Shown here in pieces: positions 1 through 13,427 of a DNA stretch of 64,000 bases. The stretch is taken from positions 372,001 through 436,000 of the forward strand of contig CANTAL010000100.1 of the NCBI GenBank assembly GCA_947650365.1. The letters run 5' to 3'. The stretch comes from Chamaelirium japonicum. Taxonomy: Eukaryota; Streptophyta; Magnoliopsida; Liliales; Melanthiaceae. The first letter of the stretch is position 1. The number at the start of each line of letters is the position of its first letter. The translations under genes were made by a program, and so were the position numbers. Under the pieces are notes generated by a model. That model was not told the DNA's origin. It searched no databases and worked only from the letters and a program-made list of their open reading frames with translations.

Positions 1-700
1 AATTCATTCGTACAAATGTATCCATTCTAATTCATTCGTATAATCCATTCTAATTCATTCATACGATCCATTCTAATTCATTCGCACAAATGTATCCATT
101 CTAATTCATTCGTACGATCCATTCTAATTCATTCGCACGATCCAGTCTAATTCATTCGTACGACCTATTCTAATCCATTCATACGATCCATTCTAACACA
201 TTCTCACAAATGTATCCATTCTAATTCATTCGTACGATCCATTCTAATTCATTCGCACGATCCATTCTAATTCATTCGTACGATCCATTCTAATCCATTC
301 ATACGATCCATTCTAACACATTCTCACAAATGTATCCATTCTAATCCATTCGTACGATCCATTCTAATCCATTCGTACGATCCATTCTAATTCATTCGCA
401 CGAATGTAACCATTCTAATTCATTCGTACGATCCATTCTAATTCATTCCTATGATCCATTCTAATTCATTCACACGAATGTATCCATTCTAATTCATTTG
501 CACGATCCATTCTAATTCATTCCTATGATCCATTCTAATTCATTCGTACGATCCATTCTAATTTATTCGCTCGAATATATCCATTCTAATTCATTCGTAC
601 GATCCATTCTAATCCATTCGTACGATCCATTCTAATCCATTCGTACGATCCATTCTAATTCATTCGTATGATCCTTTCTAATTTATTTGCACGAATATAC
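1..700 (+). repeat. Satellite block, plus orientation
   Basis: Opens in mid-unit. Holds two copies of a 120-bp pentamer (91-330), each containing the unusual half CACATTCTCAC. CCTATG, GCACGAATGTAAC and GCTCG variant units follow. At about 700 a CACGAATATAC sequence runs straight into GAATGAATCG, the first switch. Confidence 0.85.
91..330 (+). repeat. 120-bp pentamer, two tandem copies
   Basis: Copies 91-210 and 211-330 differ at three positions by direct comparison. 120 bp equals four 23-bp units plus one 28-bp unit. The distinctive CTAACACATTCTCAC half marks each copy. A third related copy lies at about 17070-17190. Confidence 0.93.
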
Positions 701-1724
701 GAATGAATCGTACAAATGAATTAGAAAGGTTACATTTGTGAGAATGAATTTGAATGGATCGTACGAATGAATTAGAATGGTTACATTCGTGCGAATGAAT
801 TAGAATGAATCGTACGAATGGATTAGAATGGATCGTACGAGTGAATTAGAATGGATCGTACGAATGAATTAGAATGGATACATTCGAGCGAATGAATTAG
901 AATGGATCGTACGAATGAATTAGAATGGATCCATTCAAATGAATTAGAATAGATCGTAGGAATGAATTAGAATGGATTGTACGAATAAATTAGAATGGTT
1001 ACATTCATGCGAATGAATTAGAATGGATCGTACGAATGGATTAGAATGGATCGTACGAATGGATTAAAATGGATCGTACGAATAAATTAGAATGGATCGT
1101 ACAAATGAATTAGAAAGGTTACATTTGTGAGAATGAATTAGAATGGATTGTACGAATGATTTAGAATGGATAGTACGAATGGACTAGAATGGATCGTACG
1201 AATGGATTAGAATGGATCGTACGAATGGATTAGAAAGGTTACATTTATGAGAATGAATTAGAATGGATCATACGAATGAATTAGAATGGATCATGCGAAT
1301 TAATTTGAATGGATCGTACGAATGAATTAGAATGGATCGTAGGAATGAATTAGAATGGATCGTACGAATGAATTAGAATGGTTATGTTTGTGAGATAGAA
1401 TTAGAATGGATCGTACGAATGAATTAGAATGGATCATACGAATGGATTAGAATAGATCATACGAATGAATTAGAATGGATTGTGCGAATGAATTAGAATG
1501 GATAGTGCGAATGAATTAGAATGGATCGTACGAATGAATTAGAATGGATCCACCGAATGAGTTAGAATGGATCATACGAATGGATTAGAATGGATCGTGC
1601 GAAGGAATTAAAATGGATTGTACGAATGAATTAGAATGGATACATTCGTGTGAATGAATCAGAATGGATACATTCGTGCGAATGAATTAGAATGGATCGG
1701 ACAAATGAATTAGAATGGATCGTA
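701..1724 (-). repeat. Satellite block, minus orientation
   Basis: Contains long units of the TTACATTTGTGAG type near 730, 1125 and 1245, a GAGCG unit near 886 and the marker GGATCCACC at 1546. A 14-bp perfect palindrome, GAATGGATCCATTC, lies at 923-936 and looks like a sub-unit-length orientation flip. The block ends on CGTACG at about 1722. Confidence 0.85.
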
Positions 1725-2604
1725 CGATTCATTCTTATTCATTCGTACGATCCATTCTAATGCATTCGTACGATTCATTCTAATTCATTCGCATGATCCA
1801 TTCTAATTCATTCATACGATCCATTCAAATTCATTCGTATAATCCATTCTAATTCATTCGTACGATCCATTCTTATTCATTCATACGACCCATTCTAATG
1901 CATTCATACGATCCATTCTAATTCATTCGTACGATCCATTCTAATTCAATCCTATGATCCATTCTAATTCATTCGTACGATCCATTCTAATTCATTCGCT
2001 CGAATGTATCTATTTTAATTCATTCATACGATCCATTCTAATTCGTTCATACGATCCATTCTAATTCGTTCGTACGATCCATTCTAATTCATTCGCACGA
2101 TCCATTCTAATTCATTCGCACGATCCATTCTAATTCATTCATTTGATCCATTCTAATTCATTCCTATGATCTATTCTAATTCATTCGCTCGAATGTATCC
2201 ATTCTAATTCATTCGTACGATCCATTCTAATTCATTCTCACAAATGTAACCTTTCTAATTCATTTGTACGATCCATTCTAATTCATTCGCACGATCCATT
2301 CTAATCCATTCGTACGATCCATTCTAATCCATTCGTACGATCCATTCTAATTCATTCGCACGAATGTAACCATTCTAATTCGTTCGTACGATCGATTCTA
2401 ATTTATTCGTACAATGCGTTCTAATCCATTCGTACGATCCATTATAATTCATTCGTACGATCTATTCTAATTCATTCGCATGAATGTATCCATTCTAATT
2501 TATTCGTACGATCCATTCTAATTCGTTCGTACGATCCATTCTAATTCGTTCGTACGATCCATTCTAATTCATTCGTACGATCCATTCTAATTCATTCGTA
2601 TGAT
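1725..2604 (+). repeat. Satellite block, plus orientation
   Basis: Starts CGTACGATTCATTC and carries a GCATTCGTACGATTC unit, a combination seen again near 6700, 13480, 19370, 22550, 33300 and 39960. Units with CGTTC in place of CATTC occur near 2040-2070 and 2520-2550. The block leaves through the recurrent GTATGATACATTC junction. Confidence 0.85.
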
Positions 2605-3111
2605 ACATTCGTGAGAATGAATTAGAATGGATCGTAGGAATAAATTAGAATCGATACATTCATGCGAATGAATTAGAATGGATCGTACAAATTTATAAGA
2701 ATGGATCGTACAAATGAATTAGAATGGATCATGCGAATGAATTAGAATGTATTGTACGAATGAATTAGAACGGATACATTTGTGCGAATGAATTAGAATG
2801 GATCGTGCGACTGTATTAGAATGGATCGTACGAATGGATTAGAATGGATCATACGAATGAATTAGAATGGATCGTACGAACAAATTAAAATGGTTACATT
2901 CGTGCGAATGAATTAGAATGGATCGTATGAATGGATTAGAATGGATCGTACGAATGGATTAGAATGAATCGTACGAATGAAATAGAATGGATCGTATAGA
3001 TGAATTAGAAAGGTTATATTTGTGAGAATGAATTCGAATGGATCGTACGAATGAATTAGAATGGATCGTACGAATGGATTAGAATGGATCGTACGAATGA
3101 ATTTGAATGGA
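2605..3111 (-). repeat. Satellite block, minus orientation
   Basis: Entered at GATACATTCGTGAG, where a plus 23-bp unit ending in GAT meets a minus 28-bp unit beginning GATACATTC. Left at 3109-3114 through the palindrome GGATCC, a rarer type of exit than CGTACG. Confidence 0.85.
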
Positions 3112-3813
3112 TCCTTTCAAATTCATTTGTATGATCCATTCTAATCCATTCGTACGATCCATTCTAATCCATTCGTACGATCCATTCTAATTCATTCTCA
3201 CAAATGTAACATTTCTAATTCATTTGTACGATCCATTCTAATTCATTCGTACGATCCATTCTAATCCATTCGTACGATCCATTCTAATTCATTCGCACGT
3301 ATGATCCATTCTAATCCATTCGTACGATCCATTCTAATTTATTCGTACAAATGTATCCATTCTAATTCATTCGCTCGAATGTATCCATTCTAATTCATTC
3401 TCACGAATGTACCCTTTCTAATTCATTTGTATGATCCATTCTAATTCATTCATATGATCCATTCTAATCCATTCGTACGATCCATTCTAATCCATTCGTA
3501 CGATCCATTCTAATCCATTCGTATGATCCATTCTTATTCATTCTCACAAATGTATCCTTTCTAATTCATTCGTACGATCCATTCTAATTCATTCGCACGA
3601 TCCATTCTAATTCATTTGTACGAATGTATGCATTCTAATTCATTCGCACGATCCATTCTAATTCATTCGTACGATCCATTCTAATTTATTCGCACGAATG
3701 TAACCATTCTAATTCATTCGTATGATCCATTCTAATTCATTCGTACGATCCATTCTAATTTATTCGAGCGATCCATTCTAATTCATTTGTACGATCCATT
3801 CTAATTCATTCGT
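3112..3813 (+). repeat. Satellite block, plus orientation
   Basis: Has a CTCACAAATGTAAC long unit near 3195 followed by CATTTGTACG and CTAATCC units, the usual order of the higher-order core, but the rest of the core is scrambled. Exit is CATTCGTACGAATAAATTAG. Confidence 0.85.
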
Positions 3814-4655
3814 ACGAATAAATTAGAATGGATACATTCATGCAAATGAATTAGAATGGATTGTACGAATGAATTAGAATGGATCGTACGAATGAATTAG
3901 AATGGATCATGCGAATGAATTAGAATAGATCGTACGAATGAATTTGAATGGATCGTACGAATGAATTAGAATGGATCGTACAAATGAATTAGAAAGGTTA
4001 CATTTGTGAGAATGAATTAGAATGGATCGTACGAATGAATTAGAATGGATCGTACGAATGGATTAGAATGGATCATACGAATGAATTAGAATGGATCGTA
4101 CAAATGAATTAGAATAGCTCATACGAAGGAATTAGAATGAATCGTACAAATGAATTAGAATGGTTACATTCGTGAGAATGAATTAGAATAGATCATACGA
4201 ATGAATTAGAATGGATCGTACGAATGAATTAGAATGGATACATTTGTGCGAATGAATTAAAATGGATCATGCAAATGAATTAGAATGGATACATTCGTGC
4301 AAATGAAATAGAATGTATCATACGAATGAATTAGAATAGATCGTATGAATGAATTAGAATGGATACATTCATGCAAATGAATTAGAATGGGTCGTACGAA
4401 TGAATTAGAATGGATCATACGAATGAAGTAGAATGGATCGTGCGAATGAATTAGAATGGATTGTACGAATGAATTGCAATGGATACATTCGTGCGAATGA
4501 ATTAGAATGGATCGTACGAATAAATTAGAATGGATCATACGAATGAATTAGAATAGATCATACGAATGAATTAGACTGGATTGTAAGAATGAATTAGAAT
4601 AGATCGTGCGAATGAATTAGAATGGATCGTACGTTTGAATTAGATTGGATTGTGC
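3814..4655 (-). repeat. Satellite block, minus orientation
   Basis: Long and short units are closely mixed between about 4220 and 4540. Because a 23-bp unit shifts the reading frame by two and a 28-bp unit by one, this mix leaves a 93-codon frame open on the minus strand (4257-4538). It encodes only the satellite, in runs such as IHSNSFVRS, and is not a gene. The block exits at TGTGCGATTC. Confidence 0.85.
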
Positions 4656-5533
4656 GATTCTTTCTAATTTATTCGTATGAGTTATTCTAATTCATTCGTA
4701 CGATCCATTCTAATTCATTCGTACGCTCCATTCTAATTCATTCATACGATCCATTCTAATCCATTCGTACGATCCATTCTAATTTATTCGCACGAATATA
4801 ACCATTCTAATTCATTCGTATGATCCATTTTAATTCATTCGCACGATTCATTCTAATTCATTCGCACGATCCATTCTAATACATTCGCACGATCCATTCT
4901 AATTCATTCGTACGATCCATTCTAATTCATTCGCACGAATGTATCCATTCTAATTCATTCGTACGATCAATTCTAATTCATTCGCACGATCCTTTCTAAT
5001 TCATTTGTACGATCCATTCTAATTCATTCGTATGATCCATTCTAATTCATTCTCACAAATGTAACCTTTCTAATTCATTTGTACGATCCATTCTAATTCA
5101 TTCGTACGATCCATTCTAATCCATTCGTACGATCCATTCAAATTCATTCGTACGATCCATTCTAATTCATTCTCACAAATGTAACCTTTCTAATTCATTT
5201 GTACGATCCATTCTAATTCATTCCTACGATCTATTCTAATTCATTCGTATGATCCATTCTAATTCATTCGCACGATCCATTCTAATTTATTCGTATGATC
5301 CATTATAATTCATTCGTACGATCTATTCCAATTCATTCGTACGATCTGTTCTAATTCATTCGCACGAATGTATCCATTCTAATTCATTCGTACAATCCAT
5401 TCTAATTTATTCGCACGATCCATTCTAATTCATTCGTTTGATCAATTCTAATTTATTCCTACGATCTATTCTAATTCATTCGTACAATCCATTCAAATTC
5501 ATTCGTACGATACAATCTAATTCATTCACACGT
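4656..5533 (+). repeat. Satellite block, plus orientation
   Basis: Contains two CTCACAAATGTAACC long units near 5053 and 5172, each followed by CTTTCTAATT and CATTTGTACG, about 119 bp apart. This is one more example of pentamer spacing. Exits at ACACGTACGAATG near 5532. Confidence 0.85.
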
Positions 5534-6330
5534 ACGAATGAATTAGAATGGATCGTACGAATGAATTAGAATGGATCATACGAATGGATTAGAATGGATC
5601 GTACGAATGAATTAGAATGAATCGTACGAATGAATTAGAATAGCTCGTACGAATGAATTAGAATGAATCGTACGAATGAATTAGAATGGTTACATTCGTG
5701 CGAATGAATAAGAATAGATCGTACGAATGAATTAGAATGGATCATAGGAATGAATTAGAATGGATCGTGCAAATGAATTAGAATGGATCGTACGAATGAA
5801 TTATAATACATCATGTGAATGAATTAGAATGGATCGTACAAATGAATTAGATTAGATCATACAAATTAATTAGAAAGGTTACATTTGTGAGAATAAATTA
5901 GAATGGATCGTACGAATGAATTAGAATTGATCATGCGAATGAAATTGAATGGATTGTACGAATGAATTAGAATGGATCGAACGAATGAATTAGAATGGAT
6001 CATACGAATGAATTAGAATAGATCGTAGGAATGAATTAGAATGGATCATATGAATGAATTAGAATGGATCATGCGTATGAATTAGAATGGATTGTACGAA
6101 TGAATTAGAATGGATACATTCGTGCGAATGAATTAGAATGGATCGGACGAATGAATTAGAATAGATTGTGCGAATGAATTAGAATGGATCGTACGAATGA
6201 ATTAGAATGGATCATATGAATGAATAAGAATGGATCGTACGAATGAATTAGAATAGATCGTGCGAATGAATTAGAATGAATCGAACGAATGCATTAGAAT
6301 GGATTGTACGAATGAATTAGAATGAATCGT
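5534..6330 (-). repeat. Satellite block, minus orientation
   Basis: Ordinary minus units with one TTACATTTGTGAG long unit near 5880. The right end has the variant GCATTAG followed by AATCGTACGATCC, a junction that recurs at about 11572, 35233 and 62283. Confidence 0.85.
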
Positions 6331-7130
6331 ACGATCCATTCTAATTCATTCCTATGACCCATTCTAATTCATTCGTACGATCCATTCTAATTCATTCCTA
6401 TGACCCATTCTAATTCATTCGTACGATCCATTCTAATTCATTCGCTCGAATGTATCCATTCTAATTCATTCGTACGATCTATTCGAATTCATTCGTACGA
6501 TCCATTCTAATTCATTCTCACGAATGTAACCTTTCTAATTCATTTGTATGTATCCATTCTAATTCATTCGTACGATCCATTCTAATTCATTCGCACGATC
6601 CATTCTAATTCATTCGTATGATCAATTCTAATTCATTCGCACGATCCATTCTAATTCATTCGTACGATCCATTCTAATTCGTTCGGACGAATGTATCCAT
6701 TCTACTTTATTCGTACGATTCATTCTAATTCATTCGCACGATCCATTCTAATTCATTCGTACGATCCATTCTTATTCATTCGTACGATCCATTCTAATTC
6801 ATTCGTACGATCCATTCTAATTCATTCGGTGGATCCATTCTAATTCATTCGTACGATCTTTTCTAATTCATTCGCACGATCCATTCTAATTTATTCGTAA
6901 AATCCATTCTAATTCATTCGTACGATCTATTCTAATTCATTCGCATGATCCATTCTAATTCATTCGTACGATCTATTCTAATTCATTCGTACAATCCATT
7001 CAAATTCGTTCGTACGATGCAATCTAATTCATTCGCACACTTGTATCTATTCTAATACATTCGTACAATGCGTTCTAATCCATTCGTACGATCCATTCTA
7101 ATTCATTCGTACAATCCATTCTAATTCATT
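6331..7130 (+). repeat. Satellite block, plus orientation
   Basis: Begins with a two-copy 46-bp dimer marked by CCTATGACCC at 6351 and 6397. Further right come the marker GGTGGATCC at 6828 and the GATGCAATC / GCGTTCTAATCC module at about 7015-7085. Exit is CATTCGAATG, a 10-bp palindrome lacking the GTAC core. Confidence 0.85.
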
Positions 7131-7319
7131 CGAATGAATTAGGATGGATCGTACGAATGGATTAGAATGGATCGTACGAATGGATTAGAATGGATCGTAC
7201 GAATGAATTAGAATGGATAGTACAAATGAATTAAAAAGGTTACATTTGTGAGAATGAATTAGAATGGATCGTGCGAATGAATAAGAATGGATCAGACGAA
7301 TGAATTAGAATGGATCGTA
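7131..7319 (-). repeat. Short satellite block, minus orientation
   Basis: About eight units, including one AAGGTTACATTTGTGAG long unit near 7245. The exit at GGATCGTACGATTC closely resembles the exit at 12660, and both are preceded by ATCAGACGAATG. Confidence 0.85.
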
Positions 7320-8086
7320 CGATTCATTCTAATTCATTCGTATGATCCATTCTAATGCATTCGTTCGATCTATTCTAATTTATTCGCACGAATGTAACCA
7401 TTCTAATTCATTCGTACGATTCATTCATTCGTATGAGCTATTCTAAATCATTCGTATGATCCATTCTAATTCATTCGTACGATCCATTCTAATCCATTCG
7501 TACGATCCATTCTAATTCATTCGTACGATCCATTCTAATTCATTCTCACAGATGTAACATTTCTAATTCATTTGTACGATCCATTCTAATTCATTAGTAC
7601 GATCCATTCTAATCCATTCATACGATCTATTCTAATTCATTCTAATTCATTCGTACGATCCATTCGTATGATCCATTCTAATTCATTCGTACGATTCATT
7701 CTAATTCATTCTAATTCATTCGTACGATTCATTCGTACGATCCATTCTAATTCATTCGTACGATCTATTCTAATTCATTCTAATTCATTCGTACAATCCA
7801 TTCTAATTTATTCATACGATCCATTCTAATTCATTTGCACGATCCATTCTAATTCATTCGTACGATCCATTCTAATTCATTCGCATGAATATATCTATTC
7901 TAATTCATTCGTATGATCCATTCTAATTTATTCGCACGATCAATTCTAATTCATTCGTACGATCCATTCTAATTCATTCGCACGATCCATTCTAATTTAT
8001 TCGTACGATCCATTCTAATTCATTCGTACGATCTATTCTAATTCATTCGCACGATCCATTCTAATTCATTCGTACGATCCATTCGT
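7320..8086 (+). repeat. Plus block with expansions of single half-units
   Basis: Between about 7620 and 7800 the 10-bp half is doubled (CATTCTAATT twice) three times, and the 13-bp half is doubled in CGATCCATTCGTATGATCC and a similar run. The two halves of the unit can therefore be copied independently. The stretch 7541-7690 has a near-identical copy at 42905-43050. Confidence 0.85.
7541..7690 (+). repeat. Distant duplicate with half-unit expansion, copy 1
   Basis: Matches 42905-43054 at an offset of 35364, sharing CATTAGTACG, CATTCATACGATCT, a doubled 10-bp half and a doubled 13-bp half in the same order. The combination is too specific to be chance within the array. Confidence 0.88.
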
Positions 8087-8230
8087 ACGAATGAATTAGA
8101 ATGGATCATACAAATGAATTAGAAAGGTTACATTCGTGAGAATAAATGAGAATGGATCGTGCGAATGAATTAGAATTGATCATGCAAATGAATTAGAATG
8201 GATCGTACGAATGAATTAGATTGCATCGTA
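8087..8230 (-). repeat. Short satellite block, minus orientation
   Basis: About six units between two CGTACG switches: entry CATTCGTACGAATG (a 14-bp palindrome) and exit GCATCGTACGATCC. It contains one AAGGTTACATTCGTGAG long unit. Confidence 0.85.
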
Positions 8231-9075
8231 CGATCCATTCTAATTCATTCGCACGATCCATTCTAATTCATTCGTATAATCAATTCTAATTCATTCGCAT
8301 TATCCATTCTAATTTATTCGTACGATCCATTCTAATTCATTCGCACGAATGTAACCATTCTAATTCATTCGTACGATCCATTCTAATTCATTCATATGAA
8401 TGTAACCTTTCTAATTCGTTCGTACGATCCATTCTAATTCATTCATACGATCCATTCTAATTCATTCCTACGATCCATTCTAATTCATTCGCTCGAATGT
8501 ATCCATTCTAATTCATTCGTATGATCCATTCTAATCCATTCGTACGATCCATTCTAATTCATTCGTACGATCTATTCAAATTCATTCGCATGATCCATTC
8601 TAATTCGTTCGTACGATCCATTCTAATTCGTTCGCACGATCCATTCTAATTCATTCGCACGATCCATTCTAATTCTTTCATATGATCCATTCTAATTCTT
8701 TCGCACGAATGTATCCATTCTAGTTCATTCGTACGCACCATTCTTATTCATCACACAAATGTATCCATTCTAATTCATTTGCACGATCCATTCTAATTCA
8801 TTCCTATGATCCTTTCTAATTCATTCGTACGATCCATTCTAATTTATTCGCACGAATATATCCATTCTAATTCATTCGTATGATCCATTCTCATTCATTC
8901 GCACGATCCGTTCTAATTCATTTGCACAATCCATTCGTACGATCCATCCTACGATCCATTCAAATTCATTCACATAATCCATTCTAATTCATTCGTACGA
9001 TCCATTCTAATTCATTCTCACGAATGTAACCTTTCTAATTCATTTGTATGATCCATTCTAATTCATTCGTACGAT
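8231..9075 (+). repeat. Satellite block, plus orientation
   Basis: Contains the rare-variant module CTTTCATATG, CTAGTTC, CGCACC, CTTATTCATCACAC at about 8670-8760. The same module with CGCTCC recurs near 14.88, 18.41, 36.18, 43.69 and 63.01 kb, and inverted near 9.16, 10.25, 16.33, 25.2 and 37.46 kb. A deletion-like patch (CATTCGTACGATCCATCCTACG) lies near 8935-8955. Exits at the GATACATT junction. Confidence 0.85.
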
Positions 9076-9404
9076 ACATTTGTGCGAATGAATTAGAATG
9101 GATCATACGATTGAATTTGATGGATCGTACGAATAAATTAGAACGGATACATTTGTGCGATGAATAAGAATGGAGCGTACGAATGAATTAGAATGGAGCG
9201 TACGAATGAACTGGAATGGATACATTCGTGCGAATGAATTAGAATGGATCATATGAAAGAATTAGAATGGATCGTGCGAATGAATTAGAAAGGATCGTAC
9301 GAATGAATTAGAATGGATCGTACGAACGAATTAGAATGGATCGTACGAACGAATTAGAATGGATCGTATGAACGAATTAGAATGGATCGTACTAATATAT
9401 TAGA

Positions 9405-9715
9405 ATGGATACATTCAAGCGAATGAATTAGAATGGATAGTACGAATGAATTAGAATGGATCATAGGAATGAATTAGAATCGATAGTGCAAATGAATTAG
9501 AATGGATACATTCGTGCGAATGAATTAGAATGGATCGTAGGATTGAATTAGAATGGATCGTACGAATGAATTACAATGGTTACATTCGTGCGAATGAATT
9601 AGAATGGATTGTACGAATGGATTAGAATGGTTCATACGAATGGATTAGAATGGATCGTACGAATGAATTAGAATGGATCGTACAAATGAATTAGAAAGGT
9701 TACATTTGTGAGAAT
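9405..9715 (-). repeat. Higher-order core, minus orientation, diverged
   Basis: Complete mirrored order with several private changes (ACTAATATATTAG, GATAGTGCAAATG, GGTTCATACG). Preceded by three GAACGAATT units. Confidence 0.85.
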
Positions 9716-10562
9716 GAATTAGAATGGATCGCACGAATGAATTAGAATGGATCGTACGAATGGATTAGAATGGATCGTACGAATGAATTAGAATGGATCA
9801 TGCGAATGAATTAGAATGGATTATACCAATGAATTATAATGGATACATTTGTGCGAATGAATTAGAATGGATCGTACGAATGAATTAGAATGGATATATT
9901 TATGCGAATGAATTAGAATGGATCGAACGAATGAATTAGAATGGATACATTTGTGCGAATGAATTAGAATAGATCATACAAATGAATTAGAATGGATCAT
10001 AGGAATGAATTAGAATGGATCGTGCAAATGAATTAGAATGGATACATTCATGCGAATGAATTAGAATGGATCGTAGGAATGAATTAGAATGGATCGTACG
10101 AATGAATTACAATGGATCGTACGGATGAATTAGAATGGATCATAGGAACGAATTAGTATGGATCGTACGAATGAATTAGAATGGATCGTACGAATAAATT
10201 AGAATGGATCATTCGAATGAATTAGAATGGATCGTACGAATGTATTAGAATGGAGCGTACGAATGAATTAGAATGGAGCGTACGGATGAACTAGAATGGA
10301 TACATTCGTGCGAATGAATTAGAATGGATCATATGAAAGAATTAGAATGGATCGTGCGAATGAATTAGAATGGATCGTACGAATGAATTAGAATGGATCG
10401 TGCGAATGAATTCGAATGGATCGTACGAATGGATTAGAATGGATCGTACGAATGGATTAGAATGGATCGTACGAATGAATTAGAATGGATACATTCAAGC
10501 GAATGAATTAGAATGGATCGTACGAATAAATTAGAATGGATCGTACGAATAAATTAGAATGG

Positions 10563-10588
10563 ATCCATTCGTACGATCCATTCTAATC
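10563..10588 (+). repeat. Single-unit inversion inside a minus block
   Basis: One plus-orientation unit sits inside minus units. It is entered through GGATCC and left where CTAATC meets ATTAGAATGG. The flanks form a short hairpin-capable inverted repeat. It is the smallest whole-unit flip I found. Confidence 0.75.
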
Positions 10589-11571
10589 ATTAGAATGGAT
10601 ACATTCGTGCGAATGAATTAGAATCGATCGTACGAATGAATTAGAATGGATCATACGAATGAACTAGATCGTACGAATGAATTAGAATGGATCGTATGAA
10701 TGAATTAAAATGGATACATTCATACGACTGAATTAGAATGGATCATGCGAATTAATTAGAATTGATCGTACGAATGAATTAAAATGGATCATGCGAATGA
10801 ATTTGAATGGATCGTACGAATGAATTAGAATGGATCGTACGAATGAATTAGAATGGATCATACGAATGAATTAGAATGGATCGTGCGAATGAATTAGAAT
10901 GGATTGTACGAATGAATTAGAATGGATACATTCAAACGAATGAATTAGAATGGATCGTACAAATGAATTAGAATGGATCATAGGAATGAATTAGAATGGA
11001 TCGTGCAAATGAATTAGAATGGATACATTTGTGCGAATGAATTAGAATGGATCGTAGGAATGAATTAGAATGGATCATACGAATGAATTAGAATGCATCG
11101 TGCAAATGAATTAGAATGGATCGTACGAATGAATTAGAATGGATCATAGGAATGAATTAGAATGGATCGTGCAAATGAATTAGAATGGATACATACGTGC
11201 GAATGAATTAGAATGGATTGTAGGAATGAATAAGAATAGATCGTATTAATGAATTAGAATGGATCGTGCGAATCAATTAGAATGGATCGTACAAATGAAT
11301 TAGAATGGATCATAGGAATGAATTAGAATAGATCGTGCAAATGAATTAGAATGGATACATTCGTGTGAATGAATTAGAATGGATCGTAGGAATGAATAAG
11401 AATGGATCGTACGAATGAATTAGAATGGATCGTACGAATGAATCAGAATGGATCGTGCGAATGAATTTGAATGGATCGTATGAATGAATTAGAATGGATC
11501 GTGCGAATGAATTAGAATGAATCGTACGAATGCATTAGAATGGATCATATGAATGAATTAGAATGAATCGT

Positions 11572-12495
11572 ACGATCCATTTTAATTCATTCGTCCGATC
11601 CATTCTAATTCATTCGCATGAATGTATCCATTCTAATTCATTCATACGATCCACTCTAATTCATTCCTACGATCCATTCTAATTCATTCGCACGAATGTA
11701 TCCATTCTAATTCATTTGCACGATCCATTCTAATTCATTCCTATGATTTATTCTAATTCATTCGTACGCAAGAATGTATCCATTCTAATTCATTCGCACG
11801 AACAATTCTAATTCATTCGTACGATCCATTCTAATTTATTCGCACAAATGTATCCATTCTAATTCATTCGTACAATCCATTCTAATTCATTCGCACGATC
11901 CATTCTAATTCATTCGGATGATCCATTCTAATTCATTCCTACGATCTATTCTAATTCATTCGCTCGAATGTATCCATTCTAATTCATTCGTACAATCCAT
12001 TCTAATTCATTCGCACGATCCATTCTAATTCATTCGTATGATCCATTCTAATTCATTCCTACGATCTATTCTAATTCATTCGCTTAAATGTATCCATTCT
12101 AATCCATTCGTACGATCCATTCTAATTCATTCGTACGATCCATTCTAATTCATTATCCATTCTAATTCATTTGTACGATCCATTGTAATTCATTCGTACA
12201 ATCCATTCTAATTCATTCGTACGATCCATTCTAATTCATTCTGTCGAATGTATCCATTCTAATTCATTCGTACGATCCATTCTAATTCGTTCATACGATC
12301 CATTCTAATTCGTACGTACGATCCATTTTAATTCGTTCGTACGATTCATTTAATTCATTCGTACGATCCATTCTAATGCATTCGTACGATTCATTCTAAT
12401 TCATTCGCACGATCCATTCTAATTCATTCGTATGATCCATTCTAATTCATTCCTACGATCTATTCTAATTCATTCGCTCGAATGTAACCTTTCTA
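11572..12495 (+). repeat. Plus block with tandem 120-bp pentamers
   Basis: Two pentamers end in GCTCGAATG (11962) and GCTTAAATG (12082), exactly 120 bp apart. Each runs through units marked TACAATCC, GCACGATCC, TATGATCC (first copy GGATGATCC), CCTACGATCT and the long GCTCG unit. The block exits at the 12-bp palindrome TTCTAATTAGAA, inside the 10-bp half rather than at CGTACG. Confidence 0.85.
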
Positions 12496-13427
12496 ATTAG
12501 AATGGATCGTACAAATGAATTAGAAAGGTTACATTCATGAGAATGAATTAGAATGGATTCTACGAAAGAATAAGAAAGGATCGTACGAATGAATTAGAAT
12601 GGATACATTCGTGCGAATGAATTAGAATGGATCAGACGAATGAATTAGAATGGATCGTACGATTCATTCTCGCATGAATGTATCCATTCTAATTCATTCG
12701 CACGATCCATTCTAATTCATTCGTATGATCCATTCTAATTCATTCCTACGATCTATTCTAATTCATTTGCTCGAATGTATCCATTCTAATTCATTCGTTC
12801 GATCCATTCTAATTCATTCGTACGATCCATTCAAATTCAGTCACATGATCCATTCTAATTCATTCGTACAATCCATTCTAATTCATTGTCACGAATGTAA
12901 CCTTTCTATTTCATTTGTATGATCCATTCTAATTCATTCGTACGATCCATTCTAATCCATTCGTACAATCCATTCTAATCCATTCGTACGATCCATTCTA
13001 ATCCATTCGTACGATCCATTCTAATACATTCGCACGAATGTAACCATTCTAATTCATTCATATGATCCATTATAATTCATTCGTACGATCCATTATAATT
13101 CATTCGTATGATCCATTCTAATTCATTCATACGATCCATTCTAATACATTCGCACGAATGTAACCATTCTAATTCATTCGTACGATCCATTCTAATTCAT
13201 TCCTACGATCCATTCTAATTCATTCGCACGAATGTATCCATTCTAATTAATGGATCGTGCGAATGAATTAGAATGGATCATACGAATGAATTAGAATGGA
13301 TCGTGGGAATGAATTAGAATGGATCATACAAATGAATTAGAAAGGTTATATTCGTGAGAATGAATTAGAATGGATCATACGAATGAATTAGAATGGATCG
13401 TACGAATGAATTAGAATGGAATTAGAA
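12496..13427. repeat. Three short alternating blocks (-, +, -)
   Basis: Minus 12496-12660, plus 12661-13247, minus 13248-13427. The plus block carries another GCTCG pentamer near 12690-12780 and a 65-codon frame (12725-12922) that translates only satellite. The right edge has the unusual sequence GGAATTAGAATTCATTC, which recurs at about 22495. The plus block opens with a truncated unit (ATTCTCGCATG). Confidence 0.85.

Larger units (their letters stand above)
9076..11571 (-). repeat. Satellite block, minus orientation
   Basis: A 2.5-kb minus stretch. It holds two inverted copies of the GATGAATAAG / GGAGCG module (about 9155-9230 and 10245-10310) roughly 1.09 kb apart, a nearly complete higher-order core (9405-9715), and a small plus patch at about 10563-10588. 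The right part repeats CATAGG, GTGCAAATG and ATACATTC units in series. Ends at the GCATTAG / AATCGTACGATCC junction. Confidence 0.85.

Noticed and set aside
3790-3840. Fold-back (hairpin) read artefact at switches
   Set aside because: At the switches I compared closely (3814 and 12496) the two sides are not mirror images beyond the first unit: unit types differ at once. A fold-back read error would give an exact mirror. Not every switch was tested, so raw reads are still needed.
4257-4538. 93-codon open frame on the minus strand
   Set aside because: It encodes only repeats such as IHSNSFVRS and ILIHS, the translated satellite. Openness depends on the mix of 23- and 28-bp units and scattered substitutions. 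There is no domain, signal or codon pattern of a gene.
12725-12922. 65-codon open frame on the plus strand
   Set aside because: Satellite translation only; it lies over ordinary units of a pentamer and ends when the phase meets the TAA in CTAATT.
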